From the NCBI GenBank assembly GCA_943846755.1, contig OX044365.1:1860001-1924000 (forward strand): a stretch of 64,000 nucleotides of DNA, given 5' to 3'. Below are positions 53,538 through 62,785 of this stretch, piece after piece. Positions within the stretch are counted from its first letter, which is position 1, and every line of letters begins with the position of its first letter. The stretch comes from UBA8752 sp002336475. Its GTDB lineage: Bacteria; Bacteroidota; Bacteroidia; Flavobacteriales_D; Sanyastnellaceae. The translations under genes were made by a program, and so were the position numbers. The notes beneath the pieces were generated by a model. It was not told where the DNA came from, searched no databases, and saw only the letters and a program-made list of their open reading frames with translations.

Positions 53538-55205
53538 ATGAGGGGTATGCAACAATTCTCTTGTCGGCGGTCTAGGGTGCCAAGTTTGGCTTCGATGTTG
53601 GTTGTTATGCTGCTGGTTTTCGCCGGCTGTGAGCAGCCAGCCGAAGAGTTTGAGGGCCCCTCTTGGACGCCCATTTTTGCGGTGCCCTTGGTGGATACCC
53701 AATTCGATCTGGAGGATGTCTTGGATGTCCTAACGGACAGTTTGGACACGGTCCCTGTGGTTGCACTTGAAGGAGGCCGCTTGGCTTTTGTGCACACTGA
53801 AGATTTCTCGGGCACCTTGGCCGATGAATGGCTGATGTTGCCTGAAGTGGTTGAGTCGGCTGAACTGGTGTTGGACGAACTGCTGGCTGCTGCGATCAAC
53901 GTGACCCCCCCAGGGACTGCGGTTGCGATCTCTGACAGCATGAGCTCAGAAATGACGGTGGATGCACCTCCTGGGGCCTTGGTGGACCTCATTGTATTGG
54001 CAGAGGGTGAACTCACCTTGACGGTCAATTCTACCATGGGGGACGCCGTTGACGGTCAGCTGACCATACCCGAGCTTTTGGACCCTGCAGGTGTGCCTTG
54101 GACTGCTGTTTGGACTTCGGACATGCTCGAGGGCGGAAGCTTTGAAGTTACCGAGGACCTTACGGGGTGGAGCATTGAGCCCCAAAACCTGAATGTTCAG
54201 GACACCAATGTTGTGCGGGCACTTTTTGATGTGTTTGTCACCAACGACCCCGGACACACTGCACAAGAGGGAGAATACCTCTCAGCGGCATTTGTGATGG
54301 ACGGCTTGGAGTTTGAGCGTGTTGAAGGAGACTTTGGGTCTTCTGAAATTTACTTGGAAGAGGGTACGACTACTGTTGCGCTGTTTGATGACCGCTTCAC
54401 AGCGTCGGGCGTGTTTATAGATGAGGCGACCATCACGGTTGAAGTCACCAATGGCTTTGGGGTTGAAGCTGTATTGGACTCTGTGGTCCTGCGGGCGGTT
54501 GAAGATGGAACGGTGACCAATGAGTTGGAGACTGCGGCTCCGTCGTTGGTTGTTCCCCCGGCGGCAGGGAGCGTGCAATCGCCTTCTGTCACGTCTTGGT
54601 TTATGGACGAAACCAACAGCAACATCACGTCGTTTTTATCCTCAGAGCCGCAGTTGTTGGAATTGTTGGCCTGGGTCACTTCAAACCCGAACGGTTTTGA
54701 CCCTGCGAACCCAAACTTTGTGGATGCCGATGGGTTTGTGACAGGTGAGTTGAGGGTGGAGGTTCCATTGGCCCTTCGTGTCGAACAATTGGACTTTGTG
54801 GATACGCTGGATGCTTCACTGGAGTTTGAGGAAGAGGAACTGGAATTGGACTCTGCAGAGTTGAGGTTGATCCTCCACAATGGTTTTCCATTTGGCGTTG
54901 ACGTTGCTGTGACGTTCTTGGATGAGTTTGGAACGGCATTGGACAGTCTGAGTATGGCGCCATTGCCCCTGTTTACCATGCCTGTATTGGATGGCTCCGG
55001 TGAGCCGTTGGAGCCGGCTGTTTTTGTGTACGACCTGCCATTGAATTGGGACCGTGCAGACCGTTTGCGGGCCATGACCAGAGCCGTGGTGCGCGTGTGG
55101 TCGTCCACTGCAGAAGCGCAAAGTGGCGAGACGGTATACTTAAACGAGAGCCAGTCATTGCGTCTTGAACTGGCGGCAAAACTTTATGCGCGTGTTGACT
55201 TGTAA
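53538..55205 (+). CDS. Uncharacterised acidic lipoprotein
   Basis: The 555-residue protein has a signal peptide with lipobox VFAGCEQ (Cys31) and no domain I recognise. It is strongly acidic and beta-rich, with many short Val/Asp/Glu segments (PLVDTQFDLEDVLDVL, AVAISDSMSSEMTVD, YLEEGTTTVALFDDRF, LRVEVPLALRVEQLDFVDT). The repeated beta-sandwich look suggests a surface or periplasmic adhesin-like or accessory lipoprotein. An ATG three codons later (53547) is possible. Its 3' end overlaps the start of the DUF5723-like gene by 20 bases, so the two are probably coupled and act together. Confidence 0.75.
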   Translation: MRGMQQFSCRRSRVPSLASMLVVMLLVFAGCEQPAEEFEGPSWTPIFAVPLVDTQFDLEDVLDVLTDSLDTVPVVALEGGRLAFVHTEDFSGTLADEWLMLPEVVESAELVLDELLAAAINVTPPGTAVAISDSMSSEMTVDAPPGALVDLIVLAEGELTLTVNSTMGDAVDGQLTIPELLDPAGVPWTAVWTSDMLEGGSFEVTEDLTGWSIEPQNLNVQDTNVVRALFDVFVTNDPGHTAQEGEYLSAAFVMDGLEFERVEGDFGSSEIYLEEGTTTVALFDDRFTASGVFIDEATITVEVTNGFGVEAVLDSVVLRAVEDGTVTNELETAAPSLVVPPAAGSVQSPSVTSWFMDETNSNITSFLSSEPQLLELLAWVTSNPNGFDPANPNFVDADGFVTGELRVEVPLALRVEQLDFVDTLDASLEFEEEELELDSAELRLILHNGFPFGVDVAVTFLDEFGTALDSLSMAPLPLFTMPVLDGSGEPLEPAVFVYDLPLNWDRADRLRAMTRAVVRVWSSTAEAQSGETVYLNESQSLRLELAAKLYARVDL

Positions 55206-56640
55206 AGCGGGCCGAATTCAGGGACTTCTCGTCTTGATGCTGGTGGGGCTCTGCTTCTCTGGCAAAGGGCAATTGGGCCCGGTTGAAATGCTGCCAGAAT
55301 GGGGGCAGGCAGGCTGGTCTAACCCCGCAATTCTGCACCCTTCTGGCGGCCACTTTCTCATCGGCGGCCTGTCAGGCGGTCAGTTTGAGCTGGACCATAC
55401 AGGGCCCGCATACTCGGACTTTATCAGCGCAGATGGAGTGATCGATCCTGTGGCTTTCCTTTCGAGTATGGACCCGCGGGAGTCGATAGGATTCAGGTCA
55501 GAAACCCCCATCATTTCGCTGGGTTTTCGCGATGAGAATCGGTTTGAATTTAGGTTGCGCAGCCGTGTAGTGGCTGAACAGCTGTTTGATTACGACAGGG
55601 ACTTGTTTGATTTGGCGTGGCGCGGCAATGGCCACCCTGACAACATCGGCCGCCCCATTTCTTTGGCTGACATGGGGGTGAACTCTCAGGTGTACTTCGA
55701 CCATGGGGTGAGTGTTGGCGCGATGGCCAAGGAAGACAAGTTGTGGTTGGGGTGGGGCATTCACTTGCTCAATGGTGTGGCTGCCTTTCAAACGGAGACT
55801 TTTGATGTAGAATGGACCACCGACACTTTGGACTACAGCTGGGATCTATCAGGTGCTGCCACCTTCAATGCTGCCGGATTGAGTTTGGACTCTGTATTGG
55901 AACAGGGAGAAATTGAAGTCCCGGGCAATGGGGGCATACCCAATACCCTCGGAGCTGGCGTGGCTTTTGACTTCGGGTTTTTGTGGCGCCTGGGTTCATG
56001 GGTAGAGCTGGACGGTTCGGTTGAAGGAAGGGGAGGCATGAGGTGGCTGGAATCGCTCTCCAGCAAAAGGGTAGACCCGGCCAATTTTGTGTTGCAAGGA
56101 ATAGACCTGGTGGGGGAATTTGACGGTGTCGGAGTAGGCTCGTCCGATTCTATTTCTCAGACAGTAGAAGATTGGGCTGAGGCTTTGACGGATTCATTGA
56201 CAGACACATTTTCTGTCCAGTCCGACCCAGGACTGTCTGGTGCCTTTGACACCAGAATCCGAGAGACTTGGCGACTGGGCATGAGGTTCAAGCCCTCGAA
56301 GTCTTTTGAGATCAGTGTGATGGCTTACCGTCAATTCCGATTTGGCCGGACCACGGAGGGGGGGTTGTTCGGCGTGACTTACCGACTCGGAGGGGTTCTT
56401 ACCGCCCACCTGCAGGGACAATACCATTCGAACAGATGGATGTGGGGATCGGGCTTGTCGCTCAGAGGGGGCCCTGTCCGGCTTTCTGTTTCTGCCCGAA
56501 ATGTGCCCGGTTTATTGCTGCCGCTGGATGCAGGGCATTGGCAAGGCCAAGTAGGAGTCTCCTTTGATGTGGGCTATGCCCAAAAGAAGAAGAAGCGGCG
56601 CAAGAACGACCTCGGAACAGGCAAAGGCATGTGGCACTGA
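55186..56640 (+). CDS. DUF5723-like outer-membrane protein
   Basis: The 484-residue protein has a signal peptide (about residues 10-28, CFSGKGQ) and an NPA-type start of the mature part (GWSNPAILHPSGGHFLIGG). It continues with alternating aromatic strands and ends in a Lys/Arg-rich tail (QKKKKRRKND). The layout fits DUF5723/FadL-like outer-membrane beta-barrels common in Bacteroidota. The function is unknown. It overlaps the lipoprotein gene, suggesting a paired envelope complex. Confidence 0.72.
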   Translation: MRVLTCKAGRIQGLLVLMLVGLCFSGKGQLGPVEMLPEWGQAGWSNPAILHPSGGHFLIGGLSGGQFELDHTGPAYSDFISADGVIDPVAFLSSMDPRESIGFRSETPIISLGFRDENRFEFRLRSRVVAEQLFDYDRDLFDLAWRGNGHPDNIGRPISLADMGVNSQVYFDHGVSVGAMAKEDKLWLGWGIHLLNGVAAFQTETFDVEWTTDTLDYSWDLSGAATFNAAGLSLDSVLEQGEIEVPGNGGIPNTLGAGVAFDFGFLWRLGSWVELDGSVEGRGGMRWLESLSSKRVDPANFVLQGIDLVGEFDGVGVGSSDSISQTVEDWAEALTDSLTDTFSVQSDPGLSGAFDTRIRETWRLGMRFKPSKSFEISVMAYRQFRFGRTTEGGLFGVTYRLGGVLTAHLQGQYHSNRWMWGSGLSLRGGPVRLSVSARNVPGLLLPLDAGHWQGQVGVSFDVGYAQKKKKRRKNDLGTGKGMWH

Positions 56641-56654
56641 GCGCCACTTTAGCA

Positions 56655-57329
56655 TCAACTGTTGAGGAAGTCTTCGTACCCGATGCCCCGGAGGAATTGA
56701 GACAAGGAATGGGCCTCGAGGTCCAAATAAACCCCTGACCATCCTGCGTTGATGGCGCCTGCGACATTGGCTCGGGTGTCGTCGATCAACAATGTCTTGG
56801 CCGGGTTGAGGTCAAACTGTGCAGCCACTTCCTCAAAAGCCTTGTGATGGGGCTTGCGCTGGCCAAGCCGATGGCTATAGACCAACTGTCGAAACCACTG
56901 TGGGAACTTTTTGTCTCTGGAGTTCAGGATTTGCTGCTCGAAATGGGCGGCATGCAGGGCATTGGTATTGCTGAAGAGGATCAGGTCAAACCGGGGCTCC
57001 AATGTCTTGAGCCAGGCCATGGCTTCCGGGCGAAGGCCAATCAAAAGTGAATTCCACGCTTCCAACACATCTTCGAGGGTTGTCCCTGGTTGGCACCTTT
57101 CGCGCAGTACCGTCAAAAACTCACGCTCTTCCAAATGTCCTGTCTCGAGGGCGCTGAAAATGGCACTTTGTTGGCCGTGCCGAAATTCTAGATCAAAGTC
57201 CGGAATCCCCAATTTGGCGAAGGCCTGGGTGGTTCTGTTGTGGTCGATCTCGTAGAGCACGCCACCAAAGTCCAAGACGATGTGCTCGAATTGATGCCAG
57301 TCAATGGGGAACAGCGCGGGCGTTGGCAT
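56655..57329 (-). CDS. HAD-superfamily hydrolase (subfamily IA)
   Basis: The 224-residue phosphatase-like enzyme has motif I DFGGVLYEID (nucleophile Asp, with Gly where many have the acid/base Asp, as in YihX-type members), motif II LFSNTN, motif III Lys in LGQRKPHHKAF and motif IV LLIDDTRAN. The substrate is unknown, perhaps a sugar phosphate. The ATG at 57329 lies 5 bases after the HU-SPOR gene stop; a TTG at 57353 would overlap it. Confidence 0.9.
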   Translation of the reverse strand: MPTPALFPIDWHQFEHIVLDFGGVLYEIDHNRTTQAFAKLGIPDFDLEFRHGQQSAIFSALETGHLEEREFLTVLRERCQPGTTLEDVLEAWNSLLIGLRPEAMAWLKTLEPRFDLILFSNTNALHAAHFEQQILNSRDKKFPQWFRQLVYSHRLGQRKPHHKAFEEVAAQFDLNPAKTLLIDDTRANVAGAINAGWSGVYLDLEAHSLSQFLRGIGYEDFLNS

Positions 57330-57334
57330 TCCAG

Positions 57335-58378
57335 TTACAAGTGCAGTACCCAAGCCTGGTCAACGCCATGGTGACTTTTCAGGCTTTTTTGGAAGGATAC
57401 GGCGCGGTTGATGTTGTCGAAACAGCCTGTTGAAACCCGGTGATTGCCATTGGGACCAGGCAAAATGGAGGTGGCGTAACCGAGGGATTCAAAACGGCGT
57501 GCAAGGCCAGCGGCCCTTTGCATGGAGCTAAAGGTGCCCGCAATGACATGGTGACTGCAACCCGTGGACAGGGGCTGGGGTGCGGGAAGCGGCATCAGGG
57601 CTTCTCTCTGGGCTCCCGCTTCAATGGTGGGTGCTCCAGCACGGACGAAGCTCAAGTTGTTGTGCGCTGCTGGCTCTGGAAAGCGGATGTCCTCGCCGTC
57701 AATGCGGGGCAAGTAAGACGATGACTTGCTGCGGTTTAAACTGAGGAACTCAAATTGATCGCCTTCTGATTGGCCCCACCACAGTGATCCAGCCACCAGC
57801 AAAGGCAGCACAAGGACGGCAGCCATGCGCACCCATGCACCGGACCAATGGTCTGCAGTGGCGGTTGTTTCTGGGGTGGCTTCAGGGGCTGTTTTTACAG
57901 CGGTTCCTTTGTGGTCTTGGACCTTGCGTTCACTTTCTGCGGAGCGGTCCACCCAAGGGATGCGGCCGAGGCCAGGAGGAGCATAGCGCTCTCCCAATCG
58001 GGACTCAGGAGCGAATCCAAAGGAGCCACTGTCCATTTGATAGAGCCGACCTAAACCTGGAATCTCCCGGGTTTCTCCTGACTCGAGATGGAGCTTCAGC
58101 GAAGCAGCCTCTTTATCAATGAGGGCCGTAGCGGCGTCCGTGGTGCAGTTTGTAGCCCTGCGGATTTCTTGTTCCAGCAGGCCGTCACGTACTGTGAGCT
58201 TGGGATTGAAGACCACATTGCGTCCTGGCGGAACCCATTCGCCTTTATCGCCATCAAAGCGCGCAGGAACAGGATGCGCCACGAAACCACCGAGTCCAGG
58301 AATCACGAGGCAGTCGTGATCGTGAAGCAGAAGAGGCAGGGCTTGGATCAAGAAATCCGTGTCCGTGTTGCTAGGCAT
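57335..58378 (-). CDS. HU-CCDC81-like and SPOR domain membrane protein
   Basis: The 347-residue protein joins two HU-like domains of the bacterial CCDC81 type (residues 1-135: LPLLLHDHDCLVIPGLGGFVA, RDGLLEQEIRRAT, EIPGLGRLYQM), a Thr/Ala-rich stretch, one membrane helix (VRMAAVLVLPLLVAGSLWWG, about 184-203) and a C-terminal SPOR domain (residues 270-347, HHVIAGTFSSMQRAAGLARRF). SPOR domains bind denuded septal peptidoglycan, so it probably acts at the division site, with the HU part in the cytoplasm. Whether that part binds DNA is unknown. Confidence 0.88.
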   Translation of the reverse strand: MPSNTDTDFLIQALPLLLHDHDCLVIPGLGGFVAHPVPARFDGDKGEWVPPGRNVVFNPKLTVRDGLLEQEIRRATNCTTDAATALIDKEAASLKLHLESGETREIPGLGRLYQMDSGSFGFAPESRLGERYAPPGLGRIPWVDRSAESERKVQDHKGTAVKTAPEATPETTATADHWSGAWVRMAAVLVLPLLVAGSLWWGQSEGDQFEFLSLNRSKSSSYLPRIDGEDIRFPEPAAHNNLSFVRAGAPTIEAGAQREALMPLPAPQPLSTGCSHHVIAGTFSSMQRAAGLARRFESLGYATSILPGPNGNHRVSTGCFDNINRAVSFQKSLKSHHGVDQAWVLHL

Positions 58379-58440
58379 TCAAAGCCGAAAATAAGGTGAT
58401 TCCTCCTTGCTCGGCCTACTTCACCTTTTGATTGCCCCAT

Positions 58441-59160
58441 TCAAGGTGTGTGTTGCTGGAACCAAAGCCGCAAACGGTCGAGGTCTTCGGCTGTATCCAC
58501 GGGCCCTGGGGAGGTTCCGTCTTCGACAGAGACCATCCCGATGGACATTCCATGTTCGAGCCACCGCAACTGTTCTAACCGTTCGCTTTGTTCGAGGGCA
58601 CTTTGGGGCAGGGCGCTGCAGCGTTTAAGGGCGCCCGGGGCGAAGCCATACATGCCAATGTGGATGTGAAACGGTCCGCCTGAAGGAACAGGCGCCCGCG
58701 AGAAATACAGGGCTTGAAGTTGCCCGTTGACGGCCACCTTGACGCGGTGTGGAGATTCGGATTCACCGGGGCTTGCTGAGCGCATGGCGGTGACGATGTC
58801 CCATTGTTTTTCTTGGAGCGCAGCGCAGACAGCGGACAGGTGATGGGGGTCGGGAAAAGGCTCATCGCCTTGCAGGTTGATGACCGCACCTCCGTCTCCC
58901 CAGGAATGCCATACTTCTTGGCAGCGGTCTGTTCCAGTGGTGTGTGAAGGATCTGTGAGTACCGCCTCTCCCCCGGCATCGGCAATGGCCCTGGCAATCT
59001 CTTGGCTGTCTGTGGCCACGCACACCCTGTGGATGTCGGGATGTCGGTGCGCTGCGCGCCAAGTGTGCACGATCATGGGCTCGCCTCCAATATCCGCTAA
59101 GGGCTTGTTTGGCAGGCGGGTGGAGCCAGATCTGGCCGGAATGATGGCAGAAATGTTCAC
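58441..59160 (-). CDS. kdsB: 3-deoxy-manno-octulosonate cytidylyltransferase
   Basis: The 239-residue enzyme makes CMP-Kdo for lipopolysaccharide core synthesis. It shows IIPARSGSTRLPNKPLADI, CVATDSQEI, TGTDRCQEV, NLQGDEPFPDP, FHIHIGMYGFAPGAL and SVEDGTSPGPVDTAEDL. Its start overlaps the TonB-receptor stop by four bases (ATGA). Confidence 0.95.
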   Translation of the reverse strand: MNISAIIPARSGSTRLPNKPLADIGGEPMIVHTWRAAHRHPDIHRVCVATDSQEIARAIADAGGEAVLTDPSHTTGTDRCQEVWHSWGDGGAVINLQGDEPFPDPHHLSAVCAALQEKQWDIVTAMRSASPGESESPHRVKVAVNGQLQALYFSRAPVPSGGPFHIHIGMYGFAPGALKRCSALPQSALEQSERLEQLRWLEHGMSIGMVSVEDGTSPGPVDTAEDLDRLRLWFQQHTP

Positions 59161-61586
59161 GGGGTGAAGGTGTAACGGATCAGCCAGAGCCGGTTGGCTT
59201 CTGCAGCCAGGGGCCGCAACGCATAATTGAGGTTAGCGGCATTGCGAACGATGAGTTCCACATGGTGGCGGTCATCAAACTTTCGGCCGACTTGAAAGTC
59301 ATGAATCCATTGGGCTTGAGGGCGCTCTGCCAACCAGTCGATCAGCCCATATTCGAGCAGTCCCAACTCTTCGATGTCGAGGAACGCTTTGTCGATGTTC
59401 TGGATGGTGGTGTTTCTCGCTCCGTTCCAACCTAGGGTCCAACCGGAAGCATGCTGTAGGCTCAGATTGGCGCGGAAAGTGTTCAAGATGCGGTACTTGA
59501 GCACATGGTTGGTGGTGTCGGAACTGGTGGAGTTGTAGCTCACGCCGGATGTGCTTCCTCCCGAAAAAGTGGCGTAGATGGAGTCCGGTGTCAAGCTGAC
59601 GGGGTCCAACATGGTTTGCCCAATGAGCCACTGAACCTTCCATTGCCCGACCTCTCCCGTGCCCATGGTGCTCCATTCGAGGCCGCTTACCTGCGCTTGT
59701 CCTGTGTTGATGCTGCGAAAACCGAGGTCAAGCAAGCCGTTTCCTGTGTTCCCCCAGATTCCAAAGGTGTATTCGATGAAATTCTCGAAGTCTTGCTGGA
59801 AGACGGCCACGTCGAAAAAGCCTTTCCATTGGCCTTGTTGACCAAAGCGGAACCCTTGTTTGATTCCAATCTCCATGTTGGTAGAAGATTCGGGCCGAAT
59901 GTCGAGAGAAGGGAAGACGCTGATGCCGCCAACTGTGGTGCGGATGAACTTTTCTGCAATGCTTGGGAAGCGAAACCCTTGTCCGAAGCTGGCCCGAAGA
60001 AAGCTGGCTTGGCCGAACCTGTAGTTGAGGCCTGTTCGGAACACCGTTTTCCCGAGGGATACGCTGTCGAGGGTGAAGTGCTCGTATCGCGCACCCACGG
60101 TGAGGTTGAGCCGTTTGTGTGGATGGGCGTCCATTTGGAGGTAGGCCGCGCGGTTGGAAGCGTCGTGTATAGAGTCTCCTGTGCCCGCGTCATAGAGTTC
60201 GGCAATGCTGCGGGTGCCTTGGGCGTAGAGGCCGCCTGTGGCGGTCCAGTTTTCTCCCCGATACCGCGATCTGTACTCGCTCTGCCAGGTGTTGGAAGCG
60301 TTGCTTTGGTTGTTGTCGTTGTCATTGACAAGCTTGAGAAAGCGGCCTTGGATTCGGTGATTCCAAGCGCCATTGGAACGTTCGAAATGGGGGTCAATGG
60401 TGACCATGCGCTGCACGGTGCGTGTGTCTGCGCCAGGAGTGGCGGCGTAAAATCCTGTATCTGCATCTGCCCACAGCAGTGTGTTTACCCCCTCTCCGCT
60501 GATGGCATTGGCGCGAAGTCCATACCCCCAACCGCCGTTTTTAGGGGCGTGTTCCCAGGCGCCATTGACGCGCCATTGTCGCTCGGCGTCATAATGATCC
60601 ACAGTAAAGGGGTTGTAAGGGCGGTTGTGGGACAGCCCGGTAGCGGGATCGATTTGGGGTCCTTTGTGCCCATCACTTCCTTGCCATTGGCCTCCAAAGC
60701 TGATGCCGTCTCCATTGTTGAGCCGCCGGGTGTGCAGCCACGAAGTGCTGCTTTGCATCAGACTGCGGTTCCAGTATTTGCGCCCATTTCCAGGGTTGCT
60801 AAACACACCATGTTGGACCGTGACCCTCGTGAGCGGTTCTGGGTCGGGGAAAGCGGTGCGGAATTGGATGACCCCGCTCAATGCAGAGGAGCCATAAAGA
60901 ACGCTGCTTGCCCCTTTGACGACCTCGACCTGTTCTAGGTTTTCCAAGGGCAGGAACCCCCAAGTGGGGCGGCCGGCATCCCCACTGAGAACAGGCAAGC
61001 CGTCGAGGAGGACAGCGACCCTGGAGCCCGCTCCAAAACTGTAGCCGCTTCCCCCGCGAATTTGGGGTTCGCTGTCTACGATGGTCACGCCAGGGGTTCT
61101 AGAAAGGCTTTGGTCAGCGCTGGTGGGGGCGCCTTGGTTGACGAGTTCTGGTGGGAGCACGTCGATGGAAACGCTGACTTCGCCCAAGTCTTGCTCAAAC
61201 CGCCCTGCAGAAATCACAGCCGTTCCAATTTGGGCCACATCGGTGGAAAGCGAGATGTTGCGGGTCAAGTTGCCCTCCCATTTTTCGAGGGTTTCCGTCC
61301 ATTCGAGGTAGCCTACATAGCGCACCCGCAGAATGGGGGCATCGTTGGGGTCAAGTGCAATGTTGAACTGGCCATCCATGTTGGTGGACGCGGTGGCGCT
61401 GCCGAGCATGACCACTGCCCCTGGCAGACTTTCTCCACTGATGCCGTCGGTTACGGTTCCATTGAGTGTCGGTGCATTCTGGGCTTGAAGCCCTGAGACG
61501 TTGAGCACGGCCAAGGAAAGGACAGAGAGGAGGCAGCACCAGGCGCGCTGCGCTGGTTTTTTGGGAGGTGTACCAATGGTGGACAT
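59157..61586 (-). CDS. TonB-dependent outer-membrane receptor with carboxypeptidase-like regulatory domain
   Basis: The 809-residue protein has a signal peptide (CCLLSVLSLAVLNVSGLQAQ), an N-terminal carboxypeptidase-D regulatory-like domain (TLNGTVTDGISGESLPGAVV), a plug (about 120-230, RTPGVTIVDSEPQIRGGSGY, VLYGSSALSGVIQ) and a 22-strand barrel that ends YTFTP with an aromatic close to the last position. It imports a siderophore, vitamin or similar ligand using TonB energy; the ligand is unknown. The ATG at 61586 fits the signal peptide. There is no SusD partner beside it, so it is unlikely to be a polysaccharide locus. Confidence 0.92.
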   Translation of the reverse strand: MSTIGTPPKKPAQRAWCCLLSVLSLAVLNVSGLQAQNAPTLNGTVTDGISGESLPGAVVMLGSATASTNMDGQFNIALDPNDAPILRVRYVGYLEWTETLEKWEGNLTRNISLSTDVAQIGTAVISAGRFEQDLGEVSVSIDVLPPELVNQGAPTSADQSLSRTPGVTIVDSEPQIRGGSGYSFGAGSRVAVLLDGLPVLSGDAGRPTWGFLPLENLEQVEVVKGASSVLYGSSALSGVIQFRTAFPDPEPLTRVTVQHGVFSNPGNGRKYWNRSLMQSSTSWLHTRRLNNGDGISFGGQWQGSDGHKGPQIDPATGLSHNRPYNPFTVDHYDAERQWRVNGAWEHAPKNGGWGYGLRANAISGEGVNTLLWADADTGFYAATPGADTRTVQRMVTIDPHFERSNGAWNHRIQGRFLKLVNDNDNNQSNASNTWQSEYRSRYRGENWTATGGLYAQGTRSIAELYDAGTGDSIHDASNRAAYLQMDAHPHKRLNLTVGARYEHFTLDSVSLGKTVFRTGLNYRFGQASFLRASFGQGFRFPSIAEKFIRTTVGGISVFPSLDIRPESSTNMEIGIKQGFRFGQQGQWKGFFDVAVFQQDFENFIEYTFGIWGNTGNGLLDLGFRSINTGQAQVSGLEWSTMGTGEVGQWKVQWLIGQTMLDPVSLTPDSIYATFSGGSTSGVSYNSTSSDTTNHVLKYRILNTFRANLSLQHASGWTLGWNGARNTTIQNIDKAFLDIEELGLLEYGLIDWLAERPQAQWIHDFQVGRKFDDRHHVELIVRNAANLNYALRPLAAEANRLWLIRYTFTP

Positions 61587-61591
61587 TGCTT

Positions 61592-61599
61592 CGAATGTA
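61592..61599 (-). promoter_or_regulatory. Possible promoter -7 box of the TonB receptor gene
   Basis: TACATTCG on the minus strand differs from TAnnTTTG at one base and ends 5 bases before the ATG (leader would be 0-2 bases). TTCG lies at a spacing of 19 on the -33 side. Confidence 0.35.
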
Positions 61600-61601
61600 A
61601 A

Positions 61602-61619
61602 GCCAACAAGGGCGTTGGC
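61602..61619. promoter_or_regulatory. 18-bp dyad between divergent TonB-receptor and dprA genes
   Basis: GCCAAC and GTTGGC are perfect arms separated by AAGGGC. It sits between the putative -33 and -7 elements of the TonB-receptor promoter, where a bound repressor would block transcription. No regulator is encoded nearby. Confidence 0.35.
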
Positions 61620-61663
61620 GAAGTGTATGTGATCGGTACTCCCCACAGGGGCACTTTGGCGCC

Positions 61664-62773
61664 ATGTTTCACAAGGAAGAAATAGACCCCATTGCAGGAC
61701 ACGTTTTGGGCAATGCTGAGGGCTGGCTTTTGGATTGGTTGACGGCAGCACAGTTGCCAAGGTTCAACAGCAAGGGCACCTTGCGCGTGGTGCGAGAAGT
61801 GGGGCTGGGAGCTTGGCTTTCAGGGTTCCCCCCTGACCTTTTAGCGCCTGCACGTGAGCGGGCATGCAGGCAGCGCGATCAACTGCGCGACCAAGGTGTG
61901 GAACCTTTGATTTTGGGAAGAACAGGCTATCCTCACCTGTTGGCACAATTGCCCGATGCGCCTTGGGTACTGTTTGCAAAGGGCAACGTCGAGGCTTTGT
62001 CCAAACGTCGGCCGCTTGGGGTGGTGGGAACCCGTAAGGCCAGCTCTGTGGGACATGGCGCCGTTGCCGCGTTGTTTGACGGGATGGAAGGCGAGGAATG
62101 GACCATGGTCAGTGGAATGGCAGATGGCATTGACGCTGCTGCACACCGCATGGCGTTGGACCGGGAAGTGACGACAGTAGCTTGCTTGGCTCACGGTTTG
62201 CATGCGGTTCATCCGAGGTCAAACCGATACCTGGGAGAGCGGGTGGTGGACGAAGGTGGATGTTGGGTCTCCGAGTACCGCTGGGGGACGCCACCATCGA
62301 AATACACCTTTCCTGCGAGGAACAGGATCATTGCTGGACTGGTAGAGGCCGTGGTGGTGGTGGAATCTGGAGATCCGGGGGGCAGCTTGATTACTGCGAG
62401 GTTGGCGCAGGATTATAACCGAAGGGTGTTCGCTCTGTCTCCAACTTGGTGCGCTGAGGCGATGCGTGGCAATGCCCGCCTTATTCGGGAACAGGTCGCT
62501 GAATTGTTGCATGCGCCTGAAGACTTGCCCCGCGCCATGGGCTGGAAAACAAAAAGTCAGGCGGTGTCAATGGAGGGTGCGACCAAACCCTCGGCGTCGT
62601 TGGATGAAGCCGTGATCAGCCGGTTGGACCCTTATCAGGCGCAGCCTTTTGAGGTCCTCGTAGAGAAGTTGGAAGCCGACCCTAAGGCAGTGCGCAAAAC
62701 ACTGTTGGAGGCAGAATTGGCAGGATGGGTAAGGTGTTGGCCAGGCGATCGTTTCACGCGAACTGTCCGGTGA
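61664..62773 (+). CDS. dprA: DNA-processing protein DprA
   Basis: The 369-residue protein protects incoming single-stranded DNA and loads RecA during natural transformation. It has a SAM-like N-terminal part, a Rossmann fold with LGVVGTRKASSVG, VSGMADGIDAAAHR, ACLAHGLHAVHPRSN, PARNRIIAGLVEAVVVVES and GGSLITARLAQDYNR, and a C-terminal winged-helix (LDPYQAQPFEVLVEKL). It is divergent from the TonB receptor and converges with the Hpt gene. Confidence 0.95.
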   Translation: MFHKEEIDPIAGHVLGNAEGWLLDWLTAAQLPRFNSKGTLRVVREVGLGAWLSGFPPDLLAPARERACRQRDQLRDQGVEPLILGRTGYPHLLAQLPDAPWVLFAKGNVEALSKRRPLGVVGTRKASSVGHGAVAALFDGMEGEEWTMVSGMADGIDAAAHRMALDREVTTVACLAHGLHAVHPRSNRYLGERVVDEGGCWVSEYRWGTPPSKYTFPARNRIIAGLVEAVVVVESGDPGGSLITARLAQDYNRRVFALSPTWCAEAMRGNARLIREQVAELLHAPEDLPRAMGWKTKSQAVSMEGATKPSASLDEAVISRLDPYQAQPFEVLVEKLEADPKAVRKTLLEAELAGWVRCWPGDRFTRTVR

Positions 62774-62785
62774 GGCCGCTGAGAA

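Noticed and set aside
59505..60938. Open frame of 477 codons on the plus strand
   Set aside because: It is the antisense of the TonB-receptor barrel. It has no family resemblance and crosses a clearly real gene.
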